A stretch of DNA of 48,864 nt, taken from NCBI GenBank assembly GCA_902524865.1, contig CABZEV010000003.1:1-48864 (forward strand). The letters run 5' to 3'. A model generated the notes under the pieces. That model did not search any database. It was not told the DNA's origin and saw nothing but the letters and a program-made list of their open reading frames with translations. The position numbers and the translations under genes were made by a program. Shown piece after piece: positions 37,941-47,471 of the stretch. The stretch comes from an uncultured Pelagibacteraceae bacterium (GTDB lineage: Bacteria; Pseudomonadota; Alphaproteobacteria; Pelagibacterales; Pelagibacteraceae). The stretch's first letter is position 1. Each line of letters begins with the position of its first letter.

Positions 37941-39291
37941 AGAATTTGACTATACTAATTTAAAGCATGTTACTTCTGTAGATCAATCAGATCGAAAGGT
38001 ACCATATAACTTAAGACAAAGTGGACCAACAAAAGTTGAAATGTTAATTTCAACAAGAGTAAGAAAATCACCTTATTGGCATTTATCTATGCAAGCAGGT
38101 TGTTGGAGAGCAACAGTATACAATCGAATTTATCATCCAAGAGGTTATGTAAAGCCTGAAGATGGTGGAGCAATGGTTGAATATGATGCTATTGTTAATC
38201 ATGTAACTATGTGGAATGTTGCAGTTGAAAGACAAATTCAAGTTAAGGGTCCAGATGCAGAAAAATTTGTTGATTATGTGATCACAAGAGACGCGACAAA
38301 AATTTCACCGATGAGAGCAAGATACGTAATTTTATGTAATGCCTATGGTGGCGTTTTAAATGATCCAATTCTTTTAAGAATTGCTAAAGATGAATTTTGG
38401 TTTTCATTATCAGACTCTGATATTGGTATGTATTTGCAAGGTGTTAATTCAGATGGAAGATTTAATTGTACTATTGAGGAAATTGATGCTTGTCCTGTTC
38501 AAATACAAGGTCCAAAATCAAAAGCTCTAATGAGAGATTTGTTAGGTGATCAAGTTGATTTTGAAAATATGCCATTTTATGGTTTAGCTGAAGTTAAAAT
38601 TGCTGGACGAAGTTGTGTGATTTCTCAATCGGGTTTTTCTGGAGAAGCTGGTTATGAGATTTATTTAAGGAATGCAACTTTATATGCTGATGATATGTGG
38701 AATGCTGTTTTAGAGATTGGAAAAAAACACCAACTGATGGTTATTGCACCAGCTCACCACAGGAGAATCCAAGCTGGAATTTTGTCTTGGGGTCAAGATA
38801 TGGATCAACAACATAATCCTTATCAATGTAATTTAGGCTATCAAGTTTCTTTATCAGGCAAAGGTGAATGGAATAAAACCTCTGATTATGTTGGTAAAGC
38901 GGCTCTAGAAAAAATGGGAGCAGAAATTAAAGCAGGGAAAAAACCATATAGTCTACAACTAGTTGGTCTCGAATTAGGTGGAAAACCAATTGATGATTAT
39001 GCCCCAGATTTTTGGTTAATATCAAATGCAGATGGTGGAGATCCTGTAGGCTTTATAACCTCTCCTTGGTATCATCCGGAGAAAAAAACAAACATTGCAA
39101 TGGGATATGTTCCTTTTGATGGAACGTTAAATGCAAATGGATTTCCAAAAGGTAAGGTTGGAACTAAATACAAAATTCATTTACCTGAAAAATACTCTGA
39201 TACTCCAGGTAAGCCTGTAGATGCAGTAATAGTTGATATTCCATTTAAAGAGTCTTTCAACGCTAATACTAGAGAAGTTTCAAAAGGTTAA
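37933..39291 (+). CDS. GcvT/DmdA-like THF-dependent methyltransferase (demethylase), substrate unknown
   Basis: VYNRIYHPRGYVKPEDGGAMVEYDAIVNHVTMWNVAVERQIQVKGPDAEKFVDYVITRDATKI; GFSGEAGYEIYL; start overlaps upstream MTHFR-like stop. Confidence 0.82.
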   Translation: MSKEFDYTNLKHVTSVDQSDRKVPYNLRQSGPTKVEMLISTRVRKSPYWHLSMQAGCWRATVYNRIYHPRGYVKPEDGGAMVEYDAIVNHVTMWNVAVERQIQVKGPDAEKFVDYVITRDATKISPMRARYVILCNAYGGVLNDPILLRIAKDEFWFSLSDSDIGMYLQGVNSDGRFNCTIEEIDACPVQIQGPKSKALMRDLLGDQVDFENMPFYGLAEVKIAGRSCVISQSGFSGEAGYEIYLRNATLYADDMWNAVLEIGKKHQLMVIAPAHHRRIQAGILSWGQDMDQQHNPYQCNLGYQVSLSGKGEWNKTSDYVGKAALEKMGAEIKAGKKPYSLQLVGLELGGKPIDDYAPDFWLISNADGGDPVGFITSPWYHPEKKTNIAMGYVPFDGTLNANGFPKGKVGTKYKIHLPEKYSDTPGKPVDAVIVDIPFKESFNANTREVSKG

Positions 39292-39302
39292 TCTGATTTA
39301 TG

Positions 39303-39318
39303 GGGGAGTTTACTCCCC
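39303..39318 (+). terminator. Stem-loop after the DmdA-like gene
   Basis: GGGGAG-TTTA-CTCCCC, weak U content downstream. Confidence 0.55.
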
Positions 39319-39329
39319 GTTCATCTTAA

Positions 39330-39434
39330 ATGACAAAAGGCTTCTTAATAGTAATTTGCATTCCTATAGCTATTGCTTTAATAATATTTCCATTAATAGT
39401 TTCTTACAAAGAGCAAAAAAATAAAAAAAAATAA
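39330..39434 (+). CDS. Unlisted 34-aa single-TM mini-protein
   Basis: Manual translation MTKGFLIVICIPIAIALIIFPLIVSYKEQKNKKK*; stop abuts next ATG at 39435. Confidence 0.45.
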   Translation: MTKGFLIVICIPIAIALIIFPLIVSYKEQKNKKK

Positions 39435-39977
39435 ATGTTCGGTGAATTTCTAAGTATTATTTTAAAATCTATCAAACTAGATAAAACACTTTATTCTGAT
39501 AGTAAAAATTTTGGTGAAGCCTCAGTTTATTTTGCAGGCATCATTATGATTTTGGATGGCATAGCTGGTGCAGTTGCTGCAAACACAGTTTTTAAAACAG
39601 CTGTTGCAATGTCAGGAGTGACTGCAATATTGACTTGGTTTGTTTGGGCGATATTAATCTTTGTTATTGGGGTAAAACTATTTCCTGATAAAAATAGTAA
39701 AGTTTCATTTAAAAAAGTATTAACAGCAGTTGGTTTTGCCCACGCACCTGGTTTGTTAAGATTTTTTGCTGTTACACCAGAATTAATGATACCTGTAATT
39801 TTCCTTACACAATTTTGGATTTTTGCTGGATTAATTATCTCGACGCGACAAATCCTAAATCTTAAATCTAACTTAAAATCATTTGGAATTGTCTTTATGT
39901 CGTTTTTAATAATTGTCTTTTTGTCTATTTCATTTGTAATAAGTAGAATGAATGCCCTACCGATTAATCATATTTAG
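39435..39977 (+). CDS. Yip1-domain-like membrane protein
   Basis: Multi-TM; FGEASVYFAGIIMILDGIAGAVAANTVF...VSFKKVLTAVGFAHAPGLLRFFAV. Confidence 0.72.
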   Translation: MFGEFLSIILKSIKLDKTLYSDSKNFGEASVYFAGIIMILDGIAGAVAANTVFKTAVAMSGVTAILTWFVWAILIFVIGVKLFPDKNSKVSFKKVLTAVGFAHAPGLLRFFAVTPELMIPVIFLTQFWIFAGLIISTRQILNLKSNLKSFGIVFMSFLIIVFLSISFVISRMNALPINHI

Positions 39978-40132
39978 ATTGGAAAAATTGTTTTAGAAAC
40001 CCTACAAGACTTACAAATTTTAAAACCAGTTAGAATTAAGTTTTGGGTAACACTCTCGTCTTGTTCACTACATTCATCACAAATATTGTCTAAATCTTTT
40101 AAATTTTTTTCAATTTCTTTATCTTCAATCAT
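39974..40132 (-). CDS. Unlisted 52-aa mini-protein with two CxxC motifs
   Basis: Manual translation MIEDKEIEKNLKDLDNICDECSEQDESVTQNLILTGFKICKSCRVSKTIFPI*; ends convergently on the Yip1-like stop. Confidence 0.5.
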   Translation of the reverse strand: MIEDKEIEKNLKDLDNICDECSEQDESVTQNLILTGFKICKSCRVSKTIFPI

Positions 40133-40239
40133 TTAACTACGTGTCAATGAATTATACCAAGAGGTTTTTTGAAATTCTATTTATTTTATTGAAATTTTTA
40201 TTCAATTTTGAAATAAACCATATTAAGTAAATCATAAAA

Positions 40240-40725
40240 ATGAATAAAAATCTCAAAGTGGTAATTGTTATGGGTAGCCAGTCTGACTTTAAGGTTATGA
40301 AATTGTCAGAGAAAATTTTAAAAAAAATAGGTATTCGTTTTGAAACTAAAATAATATCCGCTCACCGAACTCCTAAAAGAATGTATAAGTTTGCGCAGAA
40401 TGCATCAAAAAATGATATTGGAGTAATAATTGCTGGAGCAGGTGGATCAGCACATTTACCAGGTATGATTTCAGCTATAACCTCAATTCCAGTTTTAGGA
40501 GTTCCAATAGAAAGTAAAAAACTCAAAGGACTTGATAGTTTATTATCAATTGCTCAAATGCCAAAAGGTATACCTGTCGGAACACTTGCCATTGGCGAAG
40601 ATGGTGCAATAAATGCTGCGCTATTAGCAGCTGCAATAATTGCAACATCTGACAAGGCTGTTAGAAAAAAACTGAACAATTGGAGATTATTACAAACAAG
40701 ATCAGTAAAAAATAGTCCAAAATAG
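40240..40725 (+). CDS. purE: 5-(carboxyamino)imidazole ribonucleotide mutase
   Basis: VVIVMGSQSDFKVMKLSEKILKKIGIRFETKIISAHRTPKRMY; AGAGGSAHLPGMISAITSIPVLGVP. Confidence 0.95.
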   Translation: MNKNLKVVIVMGSQSDFKVMKLSEKILKKIGIRFETKIISAHRTPKRMYKFAQNASKNDIGVIIAGAGGSAHLPGMISAITSIPVLGVPIESKKLKGLDSLLSIAQMPKGIPVGTLAIGEDGAINAALLAAAIIATSDKAVRKKLNNWRLLQTRSVKNSPK

Positions 40726-40728
40726 GGT

Positions 40729-41775
40729 ATGTCAATTAAGAGAATGGGTATTATTGGTGGCGGTCAACTAGGAAGTTTACTAGCTGTTGCTGCTAAAAAG
40801 TTGAATATTAATACAACTATCTATTGTGATGACATTGATGCTCCAGCACAAAATTTTTGTGCTAAATTTATTTATGGCAAATACGATGACAAACTTAAGA
40901 TGCAAGAATTTATAAAAGAAATAGATGTTATAACTTATGAGTTTGAAAATATACCCTATGAAACATTAAATGAATTGAATAAAGTAAAACCAGTTCTGCC
41001 AAGGCCATCCATAAATAGATTAATTCAACATCGAGTCGCAGAAAAAGATTTTATCAATAAGCTTAATATAAGAACTACTAGATATGCATCAATAGAAAGT
41101 AAATCCGATATGGAGCCTTTAGGAGATTTTTTACCTGGTATTTTAAAAACGACGACAATGGGTTATGATGGTAAAGGTCAATACCCAATTAAAAAAATTG
41201 AGGAAATCAATAACCTTAATATTGATTTTTCAAAAGGTTATATTTTAGAAAAATTAGTAAAACTGAAAAAAGAGATATCTGTTATCATTACAAGGTTTGG
41301 AAACAATAGTTATGAAATATACGAACCAATTGAAAATACTCATGAAGATCAAATATTAACACATTCAATAATACCAGCGCAAATTAATAAAAAAATATTT
41401 AACGAATCTAAAGATTGGTCAATCCGAATTGCAGAGGAATTAAAATATATAGGGACTCTTTGTATCGAATTTTTTATTGATAGAAACGAAAATCTTTATG
41501 TAAATGAAATCGCTCCTAGAGTTCATAATTCTGGTCATCTTACAATTAATGCTTTTAACATAAGTCAATTCGAAAACCATGTGAGAGCAGTCTGTTCGTT
41601 AGAAAAAATTCCGCTCAAAAAAATATCTAATGCAGAAATGGTGAACCTAATAGGAAATCAAATCAAACCATATAGAGAAAACTTTAAATTAAATGAAAAT
41701 GAATTTTTCTTTGATTATCAAAAAAAAGAAATTAAAGATAAAAGAAAAATGGGCCACATAACAACTTTAAGATAA
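40729..41775 (+). CDS. purK: 5-(carboxyamino)imidazole ribonucleotide synthase
   Basis: MGIIGGGQLGSLLAVAAKKL; ITYEFENIPYETL; MGYDGKGQYPI; VNEIAPRVHNSGHLTINA. Confidence 0.95.
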   Translation: MSIKRMGIIGGGQLGSLLAVAAKKLNINTTIYCDDIDAPAQNFCAKFIYGKYDDKLKMQEFIKEIDVITYEFENIPYETLNELNKVKPVLPRPSINRLIQHRVAEKDFINKLNIRTTRYASIESKSDMEPLGDFLPGILKTTTMGYDGKGQYPIKKIEEINNLNIDFSKGYILEKLVKLKKEISVIITRFGNNSYEIYEPIENTHEDQILTHSIIPAQINKKIFNESKDWSIRIAEELKYIGTLCIEFFIDRNENLYVNEIAPRVHNSGHLTINAFNISQFENHVRAVCSLEKIPLKKISNAEMVNLIGNQIKPYRENFKLNENEFFFDYQKKEIKDKRKMGHITTLR

Positions 41776-42243
41776 ATGCTAAAATCTATTGAGGGAAATT
41801 TTGATAACCCAGAAGTCAACAAACTTCTTACAAAACATTTTGTTGAACTTAAGGCAGCATCCCCTGGTGGAAGTGCTCATGTTCTGGATATTCCAGGGTT
41901 AAAAGTTTCATCAATTAAATTCTGGAGCCTTTGGGAAAATGATAGAATATTTGGTTGTGGAGCATTAAAGTTATTGAGTAAAGATCATGGTGAATTTAAA
42001 TCAATTAGAATTCATGATAATTTTAAAAACCAAGGCAATGGGATTAAAGTCATTAAACATCTCATTGATGAAGCTAAGAAATTAAAGATTAAAAGAATAA
42101 GTTTGGAGACTGGTGCCAGCAAATTTTTTGATCCTGCAAGAAAATTGTTTAAAAAATGTGATTTTACTCCTTGTAAACCCTTTGCTCATTATAAAGAGGA
42201 TGTCAATTCTATATATTTAACTAAGCTTATTGAGCACGAATAA
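41776..42243 (+). CDS. GNAT family N-acetyltransferase
   Basis: FKNQGNGIKVIKHLIDEAKKLKIKRISLETG; FDPARKLFKKCDFTPCKPF. Confidence 0.85.
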   Translation: MLKSIEGNFDNPEVNKLLTKHFVELKAASPGGSAHVLDIPGLKVSSIKFWSLWENDRIFGCGALKLLSKDHGEFKSIRIHDNFKNQGNGIKVIKHLIDEAKKLKIKRISLETGASKFFDPARKLFKKCDFTPCKPFAHYKEDVNSIYLTKLIEHE

Positions 42244-42364
42244 TAAAAAAAAAGCCTTATTGAACACTAAATTTGTTGACAAAACCCTAATATTTATAAA
42301 CAAAAGCTAAAATTACTTAATTATAAGTAATAAATTAATATAACAATAAGTAAGAAGAAATAAT

Positions 42365-42571
42365 ATGAGTCTACAAGGTAAAGTAAAATGGTTCAATCCG
42401 ACTAAAGGTTTTGGTTTTATTGAACGTGACGACAAAGAAAAAGATGTGTTTGTACATGTTTCAGCTGTAAGAGATGCTGGTATGAACGGTTTAGATGAGG
42501 GTCAAGCTTTGACTTTCGATGTTGAAGATGGTCCTAAAGGTCCTTCAGCAGTTAACTTAAAAACTGCATAA
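42365..42571 (+). CDS. cspA: Cold-shock-domain protein
   Basis: [34 protein letters not shown]1/RNP2 motifs. Confidence 0.95.
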   Translation: MSLQGKVKWFNPTKGFGFIERDDKEKDVFVHVSAVRDAGMNGLDEGQALTFDVEDGPKGPSAVNLKTA

Positions 42572-42587
42572 TTTTCACATAAATTGA

Positions 42588-42642
42588 TTGGCTATAAATT
42601 TAATTAATTTTTAAATTAAAATTAATTTATTTTTATAGCCAA
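42588..42642 (+). terminator. Long AT-rich hairpin downstream of csp
   Basis: TTGGCTATAAA (42588-42598) / TTTATAGCCAA (42632-42642) with further inner pairing. Confidence 0.6.
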
Positions 42643-42678
42643 TAAACTATTCTACAAACAAAATTTAGAAAATAATTT

Positions 42679-43428
42679 ATGATTGGCATTTTAGGTGGAA
42701 TGGGTACCCAAGCAGGTCTAGATTTTTGTAATAAGCTTGCAATTTTATATAGAGGTAAAATCGATCAAGATTACCCATTATTTTTACTTTATAACAAGTC
42801 AAATATACCCGGTAGACCCGAGTCAATTGGTATTCATACTGGCAAGCTATCAAACAAAATTAGTAATAAAAAAACTAAACAAAAATATTTATCTGTTTTA
42901 AAAAGTTTAATTAATGGTTGTAAACTTTTAAAAAAAAGTAATTGTGAATTTATAGTCATACCCTGTAACACAGCTCATTATTGGTATGATGATTTAAAAA
43001 AACGAATTAATTTACCGATAGTAAATATGCCTAAAGAAGTTTTTGTGCATGCTAAAAAAAAATGTAGAAAAAATTCCTCAATTGGTTTGCTTGCTACGGA
43101 AGGAACCTTAAAAACAGGAGTTTATAATAAGTTTTTTGATAAAGATTATAATTTAGTGTTTCCAAATAATTCTATTCAAAGTAAATCAGTAAATAAAGCT
43201 ATCAGACTTGTAAAAATGGGAAAAGTGAAATTAGCAAGCAAAGTTATTAAACCAGCTATTAATTATTTAATCAAAAAAAAGTGTAAAAAAATTATTCTTG
43301 GTTGCACAGAACTCCCTATTGCTATTTTTGCCTATAAACCATTTACGACAGTTAAAACATCAAAAATATTTTTAGACCCAAATTTGATTTTAGCAAACGC
43401 TGCGATGAAGAAGTATCAAAATAGATAA
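42679..43428 (+). CDS. Aspartate/glutamate racemase family
   Basis: IGILGGMGTQAGLDFCNKL; VIPCNTAHYWYDDL; ILGCTELPI. Confidence 0.88.
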   Translation: MIGILGGMGTQAGLDFCNKLAILYRGKIDQDYPLFLLYNKSNIPGRPESIGIHTGKLSNKISNKKTKQKYLSVLKSLINGCKLLKKSNCEFIVIPCNTAHYWYDDLKKRINLPIVNMPKEVFVHAKKKCRKNSSIGLLATEGTLKTGVYNKFFDKDYNLVFPNNSIQSKSVNKAIRLVKMGKVKLASKVIKPAINYLIKKKCKKIILGCTELPIAIFAYKPFTTVKTSKIFLDPNLILANAAMKKYQNR

Positions 43429-43838
43429 TGCCATTTGAAGAAAAGCCTTATGTGTTACTGGTTGCAGAGGCAATTTACTCAAAAGTATGTGAGATCAAAA
43501 AAAAAAATCCTGAGCTAACAACAATCAATGCAATTGAAAACTTTATTGGATCGAAAACTTACAAAGAAATAAGCAGTGGAAAATTCCATGATGAATTAAT
43601 TGATATGGTATCAAAAAAAAAGGCGCCTGAAGAAACTCTAAGATTACTTCATATTCAAAAAGATTTGTCAGTTAAGCAGTTAATTCAATATCCTGAACTA
43701 TATTATACAAAAAGCCACGATCCTCTTAAAATTTCTCAAAGAGCCTTCGATCATTTGTGGAGAATGTGTGAAAGTTATGAATTATGGTGTAAAGAGACGA
43801 AACAAAACAAATTAATAATACTTAATATTATAGATTAA
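43428..43838 (+). CDS. Hypothetical protein
   Basis: ORF coupled to racemase stop (ATG at 43428); no recognised motif. Confidence 0.6.
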   Translation: MPFEEKPYVLLVAEAIYSKVCEIKKKNPELTTINAIENFIGSKTYKEISSGKFHDELIDMVSKKKAPEETLRLLHIQKDLSVKQLIQYPELYYTKSHDPLKISQRAFDHLWRMCESYELWCKETKQNKLIILNIID

Positions 43839-43857
43839 ATAATTTATAAGACGCGGA

Positions 43858-44706
43858 ATGGTCAAAATATTTCCTCTCATATTTGTTTTGCTTTGGTCTT
43901 CTGCATTTATTACTACAAAACCAATTATTGATAATAGCGATCCTTTTACAGCTTTAGCACTTAGATTTTTTTTTGTAGGTTTAGGTTTTTTATCATTTTC
44001 AATTTATCTCAAACAATCAATTTTAATTAAAAAAAGATATCTGATTGAATCAATGTTCAGTGGTATCTTATTTCATGGACTATACTTAGGAGGAGTTTTT
44101 TATTCAATCTCAATAGGAATGCCGACTAGCTTAGCTGCTTTAATTGTAACACTTCAGCCTATTTTGACCAATATTCTAAGCGGACCTTTTTTAAATGAAA
44201 AAATAACACTAAAACAATGGATTGGAGGGTTTTTAGGATTTGTTGGTGCTTTGTTAGTATTAGGATTAGATATTGGTTCAGAAATTCCTTTACTGGGTTT
44301 AGTTGCAACTTTAATTGCTCTATTGTCAATAACCTTTTCTACCATTTGGCAAAAGAAACTAAGTACAAATTTGCCTTTATCAGTGAATAACTTTTATCAA
44401 GCCATTGGTGGTTGTTTATTCCACATATTGATAATTTTCTTTTTTATTGATCCGTATATTGATTTTAATAAAACATTTTTGCTAGCAATGAGTCATCAAA
44501 TCTTTCTTGTTTCTTTTGGAGCATTTACAATATTAATGTTTTTAATAAAAAAAAATTCAGCTAGTAAGACAGTTTCAGTTTTTTTTCTAATTCCAGCTAC
44601 TTCAGCTTTAATGGCATGGTTCTTTTTAAATGAAAATTTAACAAACTTAGATATCATAGGTTTCATGATAACCTCTATAGGTGTTTATATTGCCACCAGA
44701 AATTAA
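43858..44706 (+). CDS. EamA/DMT-superfamily transporter
   Basis: Ten TM; LLWSSAFITTKPIIDNSDPFTALALRFFFVGL; SLAALIVTLQPILTNILSGPFLNEKITLKQWIGGFLGFVGALLVL. Confidence 0.9.
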   Translation: MVKIFPLIFVLLWSSAFITTKPIIDNSDPFTALALRFFFVGLGFLSFSIYLKQSILIKKRYLIESMFSGILFHGLYLGGVFYSISIGMPTSLAALIVTLQPILTNILSGPFLNEKITLKQWIGGFLGFVGALLVLGLDIGSEIPLLGLVATLIALLSITFSTIWQKKLSTNLPLSVNNFYQAIGGCLFHILIIFFFIDPYIDFNKTFLLAMSHQIFLVSFGAFTILMFLIKKNSASKTVSVFFLIPATSALMAWFFLNENLTNLDIIGFMITSIGVYIATRN

Positions 44707-44762
44707 AAATTATTATTTATTTTAAAGCTTCTAAAAAAATGTTTTAATCACAAATAAAAAAA

Positions 44763-46448
44763 ATGATTAGAATTAAATCAGATATTGAAATTGCTCGAAA
44801 AGCTAAAATGAAACCTATAAATAAAATTTTAGCTAAAATAAAAGTTCCAGATAAAAGTAGCGCGTTTAGTCCGATGGGTAGACATATTGCAAAAATTAAT
44901 TTTGAGTTCTTAGAAAAATTAAAGAAAAAAAAAGATGGTAATTTAATTTTAGTCACAGCAATAACACCCACGCCAGCTGGTGAGGGAAAAACCACTACAT
45001 CTGTTGGTTTAAGCGATGGACTAAATAAAATAGGAAAAAAATCTATTGTCTGTCTCAGAGAACCAAGTTTAGGTCCCTCATTTGGAATGAAAGGTGGTGC
45101 AGCTGGAGGTGGTTATGCGCAAGTAGTTCCGATGGAACAAATAAACTTACATTTTACTGGTGACTTTCATGCAATTACATCAGCGCATAATCTGCTGTCG
45201 GCTATAATCGATAATCATATTTATTGGGGAAATAAGCTTAATATAGATGAAAATAGAATTGTTTGGAAACGTGTAATGGATATGAATGATCGTGCACTTA
45301 GATTTATTGACATTAACACAAATGGAGTTGCCAAAAATTTCAAAAGAATTGATGGATTTGATATTACAGTGGCCTCTGAGGTAATGGCAATTTTCTGTTT
45401 GTCTAATGATATAAAAGATTTAGAAAAAAAAATTGGCAACATTACATTTGCTTATAATAAGAATGGAGAACCACTATACGCAAAGGATCTTAAAGCTCAT
45501 GGTCCCATGACAGTTTTACTTAAAGAAGCAATCAGACCAAATGTAACTCAAAGTTTAGAAAATAACCCAGCAATCATTCATGGAGGACCTTTTGCAAATA
45601 TTGCTCACGGATGCAATTCTGTTATCGCAACAAAAGCAGCTCTAAAATTATCTGATTACGTAGTGACTGAAGCTGGTTTTGGTGCTGATCTTGGAGCTGA
45701 AAAATTTTTAAATATAAAATGTAGAAAGTCAGGATTAGCTCCTAGTTGTGTGGTTATTGTTGCAACTGTGAGAGCGCTCAAAATGCATGGTGGTATCGAA
45801 AAAAAAGATTTAAAAAAAGAAGACATAAATGCCTTAAAGAAAGGATTGGTTAACTTAGAAAGACACATTGAGAACGTAAAAAAATTTGGTTTAGAACCAA
45901 TTGTTGCCATAAATCATTTTGCACTCGATACTAATAATGAAATAAAAACTGTTTTAGATTTTTGTAAAAAAGTAAAAGTTGACGTAAGTGAATGCAAACA
46001 TTGGGCGAAAGGGGGGGAAGGCACTAAAGATCTAGCAAAAAAAGTAGTTAAAGTATGTAAAAAGAGAAAAAGTAAATTTAATTTTTTATATAAAGATAAA
46101 TTAAAATTGTGGGACAAAATAGAGATAATCACAAAAAAAATTTATAGGGCGAATAAAATCATAGCTAACGATCAAGTTAAAGAACAATTAAAAAACTTTG
46201 AAAGTAATGGCCATGGACATTTACCAGTTTGTATTGCAAAAACACAATATAGTTTTTCTACAGACCCTAAACTTAAAGGTGCCCCAGTAAACCATGAAAT
46301 ACAAATTAGAGAGGTAAGGTTGTCATCGGGGGCAGAGTTTGTAGTTGTTGTTTGTGGATCAATAATGACTATGCCAGGATTACCAAAAGTCCCAGCTGCT
46401 GATAATATTAAATTAAACAAAAAAGGCCAAATTGAAGGTTTGTTTTAA
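44763..46448 (+). CDS. fhs: Formate-tetrahydrofolate ligase
   Basis: [68 protein letters not shown]. Confidence 0.96.
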   Translation: MIRIKSDIEIARKAKMKPINKILAKIKVPDKSSAFSPMGRHIAKINFEFLEKLKKKKDGNLILVTAITPTPAGEGKTTTSVGLSDGLNKIGKKSIVCLREPSLGPSFGMKGGAAGGGYAQVVPMEQINLHFTGDFHAITSAHNLLSAIIDNHIYWGNKLNIDENRIVWKRVMDMNDRALRFIDINTNGVAKNFKRIDGFDITVASEVMAIFCLSNDIKDLEKKIGNITFAYNKNGEPLYAKDLKAHGPMTVLLKEAIRPNVTQSLENNPAIIHGGPFANIAHGCNSVIATKAALKLSDYVVTEAGFGADLGAEKFLNIKCRKSGLAPSCVVIVATVRALKMHGGIEKKDLKKEDINALKKGLVNLERHIENVKKFGLEPIVAINHFALDTNNEIKTVLDFCKKVKVDVSECKHWAKGGEGTKDLAKKVVKVCKKRKSKFNFLYKDKLKLWDKIEIITKKIYRANKIIANDQVKEQLKNFESNGHGHLPVCIAKTQYSFSTDPKLKGAPVNHEIQIREVRLSSGAEFVVVVCGSIMTMPGLPKVPAADNIKLNKKGQIEGLF

Positions 46449-47119
46449 TTTAATGAACTTAGCCAATTTTTAAGTTCAAGTGTTCTTTTTTCATCTTTAG
46501 TCAGTAGAATTTCTTTTTTTATAAATGAAATATGATTTTTGATCTCATTTTCGTTTTTAAACGCTTTTCTATACTCAATTAGTCTTTCCTTTCTAAACTC
46601 AATTAAACTTATCATTTTTTCATATGTTATTTCAGGATGGTATTGTAAACCCCAAATTTTTGTTTTACTAATTTTAAAATATAAACTCATAACTTTATTT
46701 ACTTTATTTGATGCCAAACAAACAGCATTTTCAGGTAATTTCACAACTTCATCAAAATTAAAAGCTGGAGAATTAAATTTCATATCTTTATTTTCATAAA
46801 GAGGATGATCCAATCCTTTTTTATTTATTTCAATTTCTTTTGCTATTCCAATATGTGGATTATTTGCTTTTTTAACCTGGCCACCTGCAGCTGTGACGGC
46901 TACTTGCATACCCCAACAAATTGCTAAAATATTTTTAACTTTATTTTGACAATTTTTCATAAATTCGATTTGTTTTCTAATTTCAGTAGTATCATTATAG
47001 ATATTCAAACTACTTCCTCCCCAAATCAACCCATCATATTTTTCTAAGTTATTATTGAAATTTTGAATATCTGTATCTGAAGATGGATTTACTACATCTA
47101 GTTCTAAATCGTTTGTCAA
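46445..47119 (-). CDS. Class I glutamine amidotransferase domain protein, probably 5' truncated (TTG start assigned by ORF caller)
   Basis: [19 protein letters not shown] nucleophile elbow, YHPE; in-frame coding-like residues VNNNFTNAGIQTHTESLKDSLSY continue upstream of 47119 to ~47180 with no ATG. Confidence 0.75.
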   Translation of the reverse strand: MTNDLELDVVNPSSDTDIQNFNNNLEKYDGLIWGGSSLNIYNDTTEIRKQIEFMKNCQNKVKNILAICWGMQVAVTAAGGQVKKANNPHIGIAKEIEINKKGLDHPLYENKDMKFNSPAFNFDEVVKLPENAVCLASNKVNKVMSLYFKISKTKIWGLQYHPEITYEKMISLIEFRKERLIEYRKAFKNENEIKNHISFIKKEILLTKDEKRTLELKNWLSSLN

Positions 47120-47180
47120 ATAAGATAAACTATCTTTTAAACTCTCGGTATGTGTTTGGATACCTGCATTAGTGAAGTTA

Positions 47181-47381
47181 TTATTTACCTCTTTCTGAAG
47201 CCAACATAGTTGATACAGCTTTTAGTGTGGTACTTTTACCTGCTCCATTCGCACCCAATAAAGCTACTACTTTACCTTTTGGGACTTGTAAAGAAACATC
47301 ATGTAAAGCTAAAATTACATCATCGTAAGTTACTTCTATATTTTTAATATCTAATATGTTTGGTGAATTATTACTCATCAA
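47181..47381 (-). pseudogene. livF: LivF-like ABC ATPase fragment (N-terminal 66 aa only)
   Basis: Begins like a full LivF (ILDIKNIEVTYDDVILALHDVSLQVPKGKVVALLGANGAGKSTTLKAVSTML) but stops after ASERGK, lacking signature and Walker B. Confidence 0.75.
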
Positions 47382-47407
47382 TTTTTTTACTTTAAAATTT
47401 ATTTAAA

Positions 47408-47440
47408 GGGGGAGTTTAAATTGATTATCTAAACTCCCCC
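47408..47440 (-). promoter_or_regulatory. Stem-loop between binding-protein gene and livF
   Basis: 11-bp perfect inverted repeat GGGGGAGTTTA ... TAAACTCCCCC. Confidence 0.75.
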
Positions 47441-47471
47441 TCCAACAGATATTAATTTATCTCTAAATTAA

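Noticed and set aside
37933-39291. True DmdA (DMSP demethylase)
   Set aside because: Longer and different in sequence from the DmdA I recall, and paired with an MTHFR-like gene; assignment left open.
39233-39424. 63-aa + strand ORF
   Set aside because: Out-of-frame overlap with the DmdA-like C-terminus and across its terminator-like stem; the 39330 frame is better.
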